A stretch of DNA of 8,496 nt from Kiloniellales bacterium (GTDB taxonomy: Bacteria; Pseudomonadota; Alphaproteobacteria; Kiloniellales; JAKSDN01), in assembly GCA_022360075.1 (NCBI GenBank), contig JAKSDN010000854.1, positions 1 through 8,496 of the forward strand. The letters run 5' to 3'. The notes beneath the pieces were generated by a model, which was not told where the DNA came from, searched no databases, and saw only the letters and a list, made by a program, of their open reading frames with translations. Numbering within the stretch: the first letter of the stretch is position 1; every line of letters begins with the position of its first letter. Both the position numbers and the translations under genes were made by a program. Shown piece after piece: positions 1 through 6,931 of this stretch.

Positions 1-77
1 CCTCTACGCGCGAGGCCGTAGGCGATCGCAGCACCGACCAGCCCCCCGCCGATGACCGCGATGTCGCGATCGCTCAT
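1..77 (-). CDS. FAD-dependent oxidoreductase of the DAO type, amino-terminal fragment
   Basis: The reverse strand from 77 encodes MSDRDIAVIGGGLVGAAIAY followed by GLARR and runs off the window edge, so only 25 codons are visible. The beta strand DIAVI followed by GGGLVG and a small-residue helix is the dinucleotide-binding (Rossmann) fingerprint at the start of D-amino-acid oxidase, glycine/sarcosine oxidase and related flavoproteins. Its ATG overlaps the TGA of the DppF-like gene as ATGA, and a purine run AGGGGG lies 7 nt upstream, so it is probably translationally coupled and the last visible gene of the operon. By position it could oxidise the amine or amino acid delivered by the transporter. 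The substrate cannot be read from this fragment. Another two-dinucleotide-binding flavoprotein family is possible. Confidence 0.75.
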   Translation of the reverse strand, partial: MSDRDIAVIGGGLVGAAIAYGLARR

Positions 78-1081
78 GGGGCGGCCCCCTGCATCTCGGG
101 GTCGAGGAGATGGCAGGCCGCGAAATGGCCGGGCTCGATCTCACGCATCGCCGGCGGCGGATCCTGGCGGCAGGCGTCCATCACATGGGGACAACGCGAG
201 GCGAAGCGGCATCCGGGCGGCGGGTCGACCGGGCGCGCGATGTCGCCGTGGATCCTGGGTATGGGGCGGCGGTAGCGCGGGTCCGGCGCCGGCACCGCCT
301 CGACGAGGGCGTTGGCGTAAGGATGCCGCGGCGCGGCGATCACGTCCTCGATCGCGCCGATCTCCGCCACCATGCCGAGATACATGACCATCAGCCGGTC
401 GGCGATGTTGGAGAGGATCGACAGATCGTGCGAGACATAGAGACACGAGAAACCGAGGCGCTCGGACAGGCCGCGCAGGAGATCGAGGATGTCGGCGCGG
501 ATCGACACGTCCAGCATCGACAGCGGCTCGTCGGCGACCACCAGCTCCGGTTCCATGACCAGGGCCGAGGCAATCCCGACCCGTTGGCGCTCGCCGCCGC
601 TCATCTCGTGGGGATAGCGCGCCTTGTACTCGTCCGGCTTCAGGCCGACATCGGCCAGCATCGCGAGCGAGCGTTCCTCGGTCTCCTTGGCGTCCCAGAG
701 GCCGAGCGCGCGGGGGCCTTCTGCGATCAAGTCCAGCACGGTGAAACGCGGGTTCAGCGACTCATAAGGGTCTTGGAAGATCATCTGCACGCGCCGGCGA
801 AAGTCCTTCAGCTCTGCGCCCGACAGTCCGGCAATCGGCTGGTCCTTGAAGCGGATCTCGCCGGAGGACGGCTCCAGTAACCTCGTGATCAGCAGGCAGG
901 TGGTGGACTTCCCGCAGCCCGATTCGCCGGCCAGCCCCAGGATCTCGCCTTCGCCGATGGCGAAGGAGACGTCGTGCACGGCCTTGATGACGTGCGCGTC
1001 GTGATGCCCGAACACCCGGCCCAGGAAGCCGGGGCGCACCTCGAAATGCTTGGTCAGGCCGCGAACTTCGAGAACTGCCAT
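74..1081 (-). CDS. Opp/Dpp-type ABC transporter ATP-binding protein (DppF/OppF-like)
   Basis: This 335-residue cytoplasmic ATPase is one of a pair powering the peptide-type importer. Visible motifs are Walker A GESGCGKST (52-60), Q-loop Gln103 in FQDPYESLNP, signature MSGGERQR (160-167), Walker B LVVADE (180-185), an unusual D-loop SMLD in place of the common SALD, and switch His218 in SHD. The carboxy-terminal oligopeptide-transporter extension (about 250-335) carries PxHPY and four cysteines at 291, 297, 304 and 323. Length is normal for the family. The ATG at 1081 is chosen because GGAGA lies 7 nt upstream and MAVLEVRGLTKHF is a typical start. The gene begins 28 nt inside the end of the DppD-like gene and its stop overlaps the flavoprotein start. 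DppF-like is preferred over DppD-like because of operon order and the QDPYESLNPR signature; the D/F label is otherwise of limited meaning. Confidence 0.95.
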   Translation of the reverse strand: MAVLEVRGLTKHFEVRPGFLGRVFGHHDAHVIKAVHDVSFAIGEGEILGLAGESGCGKSTTCLLITRLLEPSSGEIRFKDQPIAGLSGAELKDFRRRVQMIFQDPYESLNPRFTVLDLIAEGPRALGLWDAKETEERSLAMLADVGLKPDEYKARYPHEMSGGERQRVGIASALVMEPELVVADEPLSMLDVSIRADILDLLRGLSERLGFSCLYVSHDLSILSNIADRLMVMYLGMVAEIGAIEDVIAAPRHPYANALVEAVPAPDPRYRRPIPRIHGDIARPVDPPPGCRFASRCPHVMDACRQDPPPAMREIEPGHFAACHLLDPEMQGAAP

Positions 1082-2073
1082 GTCTCTTTCTCCGAAGCCT
1101 GGGTCCGAAGGCTCGCCGCCTCGTCCGAGCGGTGGCAGGCGGCGACGTGGTCCGCGCCGATCCGGCGCAAAGGTGGGCGTTCACGCCGGCAGACGTCCAA
1201 TGCGAAGGGACAGCGATCGGCAAAGGGACAGCCGGTCACGCCGCCCAAGAGATTGGGCGGCGAGCCGGGGATGGAAATCAGCGGCTTGCCGATCTGCTTG
1301 ATGCTCGGGAAGGCGTTCTTCAGGCCGAGCGTATAGGGGTGCACCGGCTCTTCGAACAGCGTAGTGGCCGGCGCCACTTCCATGATCTGGCCGGCATACA
1401 TGATGGCGATGCGGTCGCTCATCTCGGCGATGACCGCGATATCGTGGGTGATCAGCAGGATCGAGTTGCGGCTACGCTCCCTCAGCTCGCGGATCTTGCG
1501 GATGATCCGCTCCTGAACCAGCACATCGAGCCCGGTGGTGGGCTCGTCCATGACGACCAGCGCGGGGTCGAGCGCCAGCGCCATGGCGATCATGGCGCGC
1601 TGGCGCATGCCGCCGGAGAACTCGTGGGGATAGGCGCGAATGAGGCGCGGCTCCAGCCCCACGAGGTCGAACAGCTCCTCGACCCGGGCGACGGCCTCGG
1701 AAGCCCGGGTATCGGTGTGCTCCCGGATCGCCTCGACGATCTGATCGCCGACCCGGTAGACCGGGTTCAGGGATGCCTGCGCGCTTTGCGGCACCAGGGA
1801 GATCTCGTTCCACATGATCTCGCGGCGGAAGGCCTTGTCGCTCATCGCCGAGAGATCACGCCCCTTGAAGCGCAGCGCCTCGGCGCGCACCTTTGCGCCG
1901 GACGGCAGCAGACGCAGGAGCGACTTGATCAGCGTCGTTTTGCCGCAGCCGGACTCGCCCGCCAGGCCAAGCACCTCGTCCTCGCCGATGGCCAGGTCCA
2001 CACCCTCCACAGCGTGCACCGGGCCGTTTCGCGTCGCGTAGCTGACGTCGAGCTTGTCGAGTTCCAGAATCAC
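1054..2073 (-). CDS. Opp/Dpp-type ABC transporter ATP-binding protein (DppD/OppD-like)
   Basis: This is the second ATPase of the importer, 339 residues if started at the GTG at 2073. That start is chosen because a perfect AGGAGG (2086-2081) sits 7 nt upstream, 4 nt after the permease stop, and the protein then begins with the typical strand ILELDKLDVSY. The open frame continues upstream to 2247, but that part overlaps the permease and has no family likeness. Motifs are Walker A GESGCGKTT (39-47), Q-loop Gln96 in LVPQSAQASLNP, signature FSGGMRQR (152-159), Walker B LVVMDE (172-177), D-loop TGLD and switch His210. The carboxy-terminal extension has HPYT (245-248) and cysteines 282, 288, 295 and 313. 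SAQASLNP and FSGGMRQR are typical of DppD/OppD. Its last 28 nt overlap the DppF-like gene, which suggests coupled synthesis of the two subunits. Confidence 0.95.
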   Translation of the reverse strand: MILELDKLDVSYATRNGPVHAVEGVDLAIGEDEVLGLAGESGCGKTTLIKSLLRLLPSGAKVRAEALRFKGRDLSAMSDKAFRREIMWNEISLVPQSAQASLNPVYRVGDQIVEAIREHTDTRASEAVARVEELFDLVGLEPRLIRAYPHEFSGGMRQRAMIAMALALDPALVVMDEPTTGLDVLVQERIIRKIRELRERSRNSILLITHDIAVIAEMSDRIAIMYAGQIMEVAPATTLFEEPVHPYTLGLKNAFPSIKQIGKPLISIPGSPPNLLGGVTGCPFADRCPFALDVCRRERPPLRRIGADHVAACHRSDEAASLRTQASEKETWQFSKFAA

Positions 2074-2089
2074 GGCCTTGCCTCCTGCC

Positions 2090-2971
2090 CTAGCGCTGCC
2101 GCAAGCGGGGGTTGGCGATCTCCTCGTAGGCGCGGCTGATGAACACCAGCGCGCTGACCAAAAGAATGATCGCGACCGACGGCCAGGCGAACCACCACCA
2201 AGCGGTGCGGATCTGCCCGGAAATCCAGAGTTCGTAGAGCATCCCACCCCAGGACAGATGATCCGGATCGCCGAAGCCCAGAAAGGCCGCGCCGGCCTCG
2301 GCGATGATCGACCAGGCGATGTTGAAGGCGGTGTAAAGCAGCAGCAGCGGCAGGATGTTGGGCATGATGTGGCGGTAGATGATGCGCAGATCGCTGCAGC
2401 CGCGCGCGCGTGCTGCCTGCACGAACTGCCGCTGCTTCAGCGCCAAGGTCTGGGCGCGCACCACGCGGGCCGAGGTCCGCCAGATGATCAGCACGATCGC
2501 CAGAATCACAAAGTCCTGGGAGCGCCCGAACAGCGCGATCAGGACGATGATGAACGGCAGGAACGGCATGCCGTAGACAATGTCGGTCAGCCGCATCAGG
2601 AATTCATCGATACGACCGCCATAGTACCCCGCCATCAGGCCGATATTGGCGCCGATCACGATCGAAATCAGGCCCGACACCAGGCCGATGTAGACCGTGG
2701 TGCGGGTGGCCCAGATCATCTGACTTAGAACATCGCGAGCGAGAAACGTGGTTCCAAGCGGGAACTCTGTCGATGGTGCACGCATGGTGGCGATCGCACC
2801 TTCAGCGTCCCGTAAGGTGGCCCAGGGGTCGTGCGGCGCGATCAGCGGCGCCAGGATCGCCACGAGCGTGAAGAACAGGACGATCACCGCTCCGACCGTG
2901 CCCATTCGGCTTTGCCGGATGATCCAGACCTGGTTGCCGACGGCCTGGCCAAGGGCCATCACGTAAGTCAT
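2090..2971 (-). CDS. Opp/Dpp-type ABC transporter permease (DppC-like)
   Basis: This 293-residue inner-membrane permease has an OppC-type amino-terminal segment with one transmembrane helix (about 24-45, ending LAPLIAPHDPW), then a periplasmic stretch with the family motif FPLGTTFLARDVLSQ, then the core helices. The cytoplasmic EAA loop that docks on an ATPase is at about 185-205 (QAARARGCSDLRIIYRHIMP). It ends with a final helix and the conserved NPRLR tail. The ATG at 2971 is chosen because AAGGAGG lies 7 nt upstream and it overlaps the TGA of the enolase-superfamily gene as ATGA. The open frame runs on to 3715, but that extension lies wholly inside the enzyme gene in another frame and has no membrane character. 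It should pair with the DppB-like permease, although the enzyme gene separates the two. Confidence 0.93.
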   Translation of the reverse strand: MTYVMALGQAVGNQVWIIRQSRMGTVGAVIVLFFTLVAILAPLIAPHDPWATLRDAEGAIATMRAPSTEFPLGTTFLARDVLSQMIWATRTTVYIGLVSGLISIVIGANIGLMAGYYGGRIDEFLMRLTDIVYGMPFLPFIIVLIALFGRSQDFVILAIVLIIWRTSARVVRAQTLALKQRQFVQAARARGCSDLRIIYRHIMPNILPLLLLYTAFNIAWSIIAEAGAAFLGFGDPDHLSWGGMLYELWISGQIRTAWWWFAWPSVAIILLVSALVFISRAYEEIANPRLRQR

Positions 2972-4122
2972 TGCGCGGCCTCCTTCGCCGCGTCCTCGGC
3001 GATGCGGCGGTGGTCGACCGCAAGCGCCTGCAGCCGGTCCAGATCCACCTCGACACCGAGACCCGGTCGGCCCGGATCGCGCGCCATGGCGTTCGCTATG
3101 CAGGCGGCGAAGTCCGTCGCGTCCTCGGTGATGCGCAAGGTCGACATATAGGCGTGCCCACAGTCCATGAGGTTGGGCAGGGTCAGACCCAACTGCAGGG
3201 CGGCCGCTTGGGTGACGCCGAACTCGATCATGCTGTTCATCAGAACGCCGAGCCCATGGCCCTCGGCCAGGGCGGCGATCTTGCGCGAGGGCGCCAAGCC
3301 GCCGTTCTTCGACGGCTTGATGGAGAACACGTCGACCGCTCGGGAAGCCGCGAGCGAGGCCGCCTGGGTCAGGGAGAAGACACCCTCGTCCGCCGAGATC
3401 GGCATCAGCGCCGCATCGCGGATGCGGGCGAGTCCCGCCAGGTTGTCTCGCGCCACGGGTTGTTCCAGCAGTACCAGCGGTGCCGAGCCGATCAGCGCCA
3501 GGTAGCGCAAGGCTTCCGTCTCGCTCCAGCCCTGATTGGCATCCGCGATGAAGGAGACTTGCGGGTGAAAGCGTTCGATCAGACCGAGCGTGCGCGCCGC
3601 ATCCTCCGCCACGTCGCGCGCACCGGTCTTGATCATGAAACAGCGGAAACCCTCTGCGACCTTCTCTTCCACCACCGCGATGCTGTCGGCCAAAGCCTCG
3701 CTGCCCAGCGGCCAAAGCAAGGGAATCTCGTCACGCAACTTGCCGCCCATGAGGGCATGGACGGGTAGGCCTGCGGCCTTTGCGGCCAAATCGTGCAAGG
3801 CCATGTCAATGGCGCCCTTGGCCGTCGGGTTGCCCGGCACGAGCGCATCGATCTCGGCAAGGATGGCGGCCCAATCGCGCGGATCGCGCCCGATCAAGCG
3901 GGCACCAGCGATCTCGCCCAGGAGCAGCATGACCCCGCCATGCCATTCCTCGGTAAAGGGCATATTGGGATCGGCCTCGCCCCAGCCGACCAGGCCGTCA
4001 TCCGTGGTCAGCCGCAGGAACACGGCCTCGGCGTGGGTCAGCGTGCCGTAAAGCTTGGACAGCGGATAGGCGCGCACCAGCGGGCTTCTGACGCGCCATA
4101 GGTCGATGGAGGCGATACGCAT
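2968..4122 (-). CDS. Enolase-superfamily enzyme, mandelate racemase/muconate-lactonizing type
   Basis: This 384-residue cytoplasmic enzyme has the two-domain enolase-superfamily fold: a capping domain (about 1-125, with the 20s loop around SPLVRAYPLSKLYG and the 50s region DPNMPFTEEW) and a barrel. Family enzymes stabilise an enolate made by removing a proton next to a carboxylate. Metal ligands fit Asp194 (ADAN), Glu220 (LEQP) and Asp245 (ADE). Lys269 in SIKPSKNGG matches the acid/base lysine on the sixth strand of the muconate-lactonizing subgroup. The second-strand KxK motif reads Met163-Ile-Lys165, so its first lysine is missing. Where dipeptide epimerases carry an Asp-x-Asp substrate motif, this protein seems to have Asp320-Cys-Gly322. 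The gene lies between two permease genes, 3 nt after one and overlapping the other, so its substrate is probably what the transporter imports. Racemase, epimerase, cycloisomerase and dehydratase activities all remain possible. GGGGGA lies 7 nt before the ATG. Confidence 0.92.
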   Translation of the reverse strand: MRIASIDLWRVRSPLVRAYPLSKLYGTLTHAEAVFLRLTTDDGLVGWGEADPNMPFTEEWHGGVMLLLGEIAGARLIGRDPRDWAAILAEIDALVPGNPTAKGAIDMALHDLAAKAAGLPVHALMGGKLRDEIPLLWPLGSEALADSIAVVEEKVAEGFRCFMIKTGARDVAEDAARTLGLIERFHPQVSFIADANQGWSETEALRYLALIGSAPLVLLEQPVARDNLAGLARIRDAALMPISADEGVFSLTQAASLAASRAVDVFSIKPSKNGGLAPSRKIAALAEGHGLGVLMNSMIEFGVTQAAALQLGLTLPNLMDCGHAYMSTLRITEDATDFAACIANAMARDPGRPGLGVEVDLDRLQALAVDHRRIAEDAAKEAAQ

Positions 4123-4125
4123 AAC

Positions 4126-5100
4126 TCAATCCCCCAGCCGGATGCGCGGATCGAGCCAGCAGTAGGAGATGTCCGCGACAAGGTTCAAAACGATGACGAT
4201 GACGGCCAGGATCAGGAAGGAGGCCTGGGCCAGCGGGTAGTCATGACGCGCCGCGGCCTCGACCATGGCCAAGCCCATGCCCGGCCAGGAAAAGACGGTT
4301 TCCACGATCACTTGGCCGCCAATGGCAAAGCCCAGCAGAATGGAGGAGATGGTCACCACCGCCAGCAACGCGTTGCGCGCGGCGTGCCGGATCATCACCT
4401 TGTGCGGCGGCAGGCCCTTGGCGCGGGCGAACTCGACATAGTCGCTGCCCATCACCTCCAGCATCGAATCGCGCATGATCAGCATCGGCGTGGCCAGGTA
4501 GTAGGCCGTGACCGTGATCGTCGGCAGTACGATGTGGTGCAGGAAATCGCCGGAGAAGATCATGTCCAGCATACCGTCGGGCCGGTTGCCGGGGCTGTAC
4601 ATGCCTCCGGTCGGGAACAGGTCGAGCTGGTAGCTGAGCAGGATCAGGAGCAGCATGCCGGTGATGAAGGGCGGCGCGGACTGCATGACCAGCGCGCTGA
4701 CGGTGGCCCAGATATCCGTCTTGCCGCCCCTGTGCCAGCCCATCCAGATGCCGAGCGCGATGCCGATGGCGAAGCTGAACAGCAGCCCGGCCACCATCAG
4801 CAGCATGGTGTTCCAGAAGCGATAGACCAGGATGTCGTAGACCGGCTCCGAGCTGGTGAAGGAACGCCCCCACTCCAGGGTCAGCAGGTTCTTCAGGTAC
4901 AGGAGGTACTGCACGAAGACCGACTGATCGAGCCCGAAGGCCTCGCGCATGCGCTGCTGCGCGACCTCGTCCAGCGCCGGCGAGAGCACCTGGGCCGTCG
5001 GATCGCCCGGCATCATCCGGAACATCACGAACAGGATGGTGGCGATGGCGAAGATCGTGAACAGCGAATAGAGGCTGCGTCGTGCGATGTATTCTTTCAT
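4126..5100 (-). CDS. Opp/Dpp-type ABC transporter permease (DppB-like)
   Basis: This 324-residue inner-membrane permease has the DppB/OppB layout: a first helix (about 10-28), the signature RMMPGDPTAQ (28-37), a periplasmic segment with FGLDQSVFVQYLLYLKNLL and EWGRSF, a helix at about 97-120, and core helices to the end. The EAA loop is at about 221-245 (YVEFARAKGLPPHKVMIRHA), and the protein ends with the typical DISYCWLDPRIRLGD. The ATG at 5100 is chosen because AAGGGA lies 7 nt upstream and MKEYIARRSLYSLFTIF is a typical start. An in-frame TTG at 5139 would add 13 residues of poor likeness. The next gene begins 3 nt after the stop. A 110-nt gap with a hairpin separates it from the binding-protein gene. 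Confidence 0.95.
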   Translation of the reverse strand: MKEYIARRSLYSLFTIFAIATILFVMFRMMPGDPTAQVLSPALDEVAQQRMREAFGLDQSVFVQYLLYLKNLLTLEWGRSFTSSEPVYDILVYRFWNTMLLMVAGLLFSFAIGIALGIWMGWHRGGKTDIWATVSALVMQSAPPFITGMLLLILLSYQLDLFPTGGMYSPGNRPDGMLDMIFSGDFLHHIVLPTITVTAYYLATPMLIMRDSMLEVMGSDYVEFARAKGLPPHKVMIRHAARNALLAVVTISSILLGFAIGGQVIVETVFSWPGMGLAMVEAAARHDYPLAQASFLILAVIVIVLNLVADISYCWLDPRIRLGD

Positions 5101-5168
5101 GACCGGTCCCTTCCGCCACGCGGCAGCGCGGAGCGGCAAGAGATATGCCTGTTACAATACGGTGTCCG
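5101..5168 (-). promoter_or_regulatory. Leader of the DppB-like permease gene, downstream of the hairpin
   Basis: On the minus strand this stretch follows the hairpin at 5169-5204 and leads into the permease start at 5100. It contains an AAGGGA ribosome-binding site 7 nt before the ATG. No T-run directly follows the hairpin; the sequence there reads CGGACACCGTATTGTAACAG. I see no convincing second promoter, so the downstream genes are probably read through from the operon promoter. Confidence 0.4.
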
Positions 5169-5204
5169 GCCGGGCGGGCGCCTCGAGGGTTGCGCCCGCC
5201 CGGC
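5169..5204 (-). promoter_or_regulatory. Intra-operon GC hairpin just after the binding-protein gene
   Basis: The arms 5169-5181 and 5192-5204 (GCCGGGCGGGCGC and its exact complement) form a perfect 13-bp stem around a 10-nt loop. The stem starts 6 nt past the binding-protein stop codon. No U-run follows on the transcribed strand, so it is not a textbook intrinsic terminator. In binding-protein-dependent transport operons, hairpins at this place are known to protect the upstream message or cause partial termination, so that binding protein is made in excess over membrane parts. That role is inferred here from position. Confidence 0.75.
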
Positions 5205-5210
5205 GCAGGA

Positions 5211-6863
5211 TCAAGCGGGATAATGCAACTGGTTGCCCGACCAGGTGAAGCCCGCGTCCGACAGAATCTTCTTCGCCTTGTCCAAATCCTGGCCCGGAGC
5301 CTTGACCGCCGGGTTGTGCCAGAACTCGTTCACCGGCGCGATCACCGAGCCGCCGCTTTCCGCGTGGCCGCCCAACACGATATCGCGGATCAGCTCGCGC
5401 GGGATGATGTACTGCATCGCCTCGCGGATCGCCGGATTGTCGAAGGGCGGCTTGGTGACGTTGTAGCTCAGGCAATAGAAGCCGTGCGACGGATAGCCCT
5501 GGCCGACGACGCCCTCGACCTTGTTCAAGGCATCCATCAGGTTGGGCTTCAGGATGTAGCGGGTGCGGTCGCACTCGTTCTTCTCGATCGCGGCCGCCAT
5601 CGCGTCGTGGCTGCCGTAGACGATGCGGATGACTCCCGCGCTCTTCGGTGCCCGGTGATGCTCCGTGTTGGCGGAGACCTTGAGCTCCTTGCCGCGGTCC
5701 CAATAGTCGAAGCGGAAGGGGCCGCTGCCCACCGGCGTCAGGTTCGGATAGTTCAGCGGATCGTCGACATCCACGCCCTCGGGGATGTTCTTCCAGATGT
5801 GCTCGGGAATGAGCATCAGCGCCGAGAAGAGGTTGGCGAAAAGCGGCGCGAAGGGGTCGGTGAGCTTGAAGCGAACGCTATGTTTGCCGATCACCTCGAC
5901 GCTCTCGATCTTCTCCAGCGAGGAGACGAAGAAAGGCGCCTTCCACTGCTTCTGATAGTCGAAAGAGAACTTGACGTCGGCCGCCGTCACGGGCGGGCCG
6001 TCATGCCACTTCATGCCGTCGCGGATGGTGACCTCGATCGTCGTCTCATCGACGATGGTGTGGGATTCCGCAGCCCAGGGCACCACTTTGCCGCCCGGGT
6101 CCACCTGGAACAGGCTGTCGTAGATCATGCGCAGTTCCTTGAACTCGGTCGCGTCATTGGCCGCGATCGGGTTCAGGTTCTTCAGGGGCGTGGTGGCCCC
6201 CGTGCGCACATAGCCGTCGCCTTCGATCACCGTCATGGAGATATCGGTCCATAGCGAGCCGATGCCTTCGCCCATCTGCGGTGTCAGATTGGCCAAGCGG
6301 TCGGAGCGATAGGCATTGGTCATGGCCGGATAGACGATGGCGTTTTGCGGCTGGTCCTGGGCGATGAGGACCTGGGCTTCGTGCACCATCTCCTGGCGCT
6401 TCGCCAGATCCATCTCGACCTGCTGGGCCGCGGCCAGCTCGTCGACCCGCGCGTTGCGGTAGCCGGTCCAGTTGAAGCCGCCGGACCGATGGTTCGAGGA
6501 ATGATTGACCTTGTGGATGAAGACATCCGGGTCGATGCGCACCGACTGGCCGGTGAGCCGGACCAGGAACAGGTCGAAATCATGCTCCTTGATCACTTTC
6601 TGGATGCCCAGGTTGTAGTCCTGCGGTGTCGCCTCGATGGCAAAGCCGACCTGCCGCGCGGCTTGGGAGATCAGGCGCGCGGCCTCCGGCCGGACAGGAT
6701 CGAACTGCGCGTTCGATGTCAGGAGCTTCGGCGCCTCGACCGGCGCACCGGCCGCCCAGGAGGCGCCCGGCCATCCGCCGGACGCCGCGCCGACGGCCGC
6801 AGCACCGGCCAGCGCGGCGCCGCCTTTCAGGAAGTCACGACGGTTGGTCTGCTTTGAGGTCAT
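5211..6863 (-). CDS. Tat-exported family-5 solute-binding protein with circularly permuted segment order
   Basis: This 550-residue periplasmic receptor gives the importer its specificity. It starts with a twin-arginine signal (NRRDFLK at 7-13, alanine-rich core, likely cleavage near ASWAAGA at 34-40). Residues about 44-211 resemble the carboxy-terminal third of DppA/OppA-like proteins: ARLISQAARQVGFAIEATP, then DFDLFLVRLTG, DPDVF, GYRNARVDELAAAQ and RQEMVHEAQVLIAQDQPQNA. Residues about 217-550 resemble the canonical amino-terminal and middle parts: LNPIAAND, MIYDSLFQVDPGGKVVPWAAES, IRDGMKWHDGPPVTAADVKF, GSGPFRF, CLSYNVTKPPFDNPAIREAM and LDKAKKILSDAGF, where the protein stops. Total length is normal and nothing appears twice, so this is a permutation rather than a duplication. 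The ATG at 6863 gives a complete signal peptide; a weak AGGGA lies 10 nt upstream. The ligand is unknown; a peptide or amino-acid derivative is likely from the neighbours. Confidence 0.93.
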   Translation of the reverse strand: MTSKQTNRRDFLKGGAALAGAAAVGAASGGWPGASWAAGAPVEAPKLLTSNAQFDPVRPEAARLISQAARQVGFAIEATPQDYNLGIQKVIKEHDFDLFLVRLTGQSVRIDPDVFIHKVNHSSNHRSGGFNWTGYRNARVDELAAAQQVEMDLAKRQEMVHEAQVLIAQDQPQNAIVYPAMTNAYRSDRLANLTPQMGEGIGSLWTDISMTVIEGDGYVRTGATTPLKNLNPIAANDATEFKELRMIYDSLFQVDPGGKVVPWAAESHTIVDETTIEVTIRDGMKWHDGPPVTAADVKFSFDYQKQWKAPFFVSSLEKIESVEVIGKHSVRFKLTDPFAPLFANLFSALMLIPEHIWKNIPEGVDVDDPLNYPNLTPVGSGPFRFDYWDRGKELKVSANTEHHRAPKSAGVIRIVYGSHDAMAAAIEKNECDRTRYILKPNLMDALNKVEGVVGQGYPSHGFYCLSYNVTKPPFDNPAIREAMQYIIPRELIRDIVLGGHAESGGSVIAPVNEFWHNPAVKAPGQDLDKAKKILSDAGFTWSGNQLHYPA

Positions 6864-6901
6864 TGGTCTCGCGTCCCTGTCGGTTCCATGATCGCAGATT
6901 G

Positions 6902-6931
6902 GTTATACGGATAGAATCCAAGCTAAGTCAT
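6902..6931 (-). promoter_or_regulatory. Probable sigma70-type promoter of the transport operon
   Basis: On the minus strand ATGACT (6931-6926) is followed after 18 nt by TATAAC (6907-6902). The -10 matches the consensus at five of six positions and the -35 at four of six. Transcription would start at about 6895, leaving a leader of about 30 nt before the binding-protein ATG at 6863. The -35 element lies inside the central palindrome and the spacer contains one arm of the outer inverted repeat, a fitting layout for control by the divergent LysR-type regulator. The assignment rests on sequence inspection only. Confidence 0.5.

Noticed and set aside
110..880. A 256-codon plus-strand open frame opposite the DppF-like gene
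   Set aside because: Arg/His/Asp-rich antisense shadow of an ATPase with all motifs on the other strand.
2074..2247. Upstream extension of the DppD-like ATPase frame
   Set aside because: It overlaps the permease gene, has no ATPase likeness, and the GTG at 2073 with AGGAGG explains the start.
2090..3715. A 541-codon open frame on the minus strand including the DppC-like permease
   Set aside because: Only the last 293 codons look like a permease. The rest lies inside the enolase-superfamily gene in another frame, is rich in Arg/Gly, and the permease has its own ATG with a strong ribosome-binding site at 2971.
5169..5204. The GC hairpin as the end of the transcription unit
   Set aside because: No T-run follows, and the genes beyond it complete the same transporter without a visible promoter of their own.
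5145..6254. A 369-codon plus-strand open frame opposite the binding-protein gene
   Set aside because: Its composition is that of an antisense shadow in GC-rich DNA, it has no recognisable motif, and the minus-strand frame carries clear family blocks.
5211..6863. The binding-protein gene as a fusion of two partial genes or a tandem duplication
   Set aside because: Each conserved block is present once, the frame is unbroken and the total length equals a normal family member, which favours permutation.
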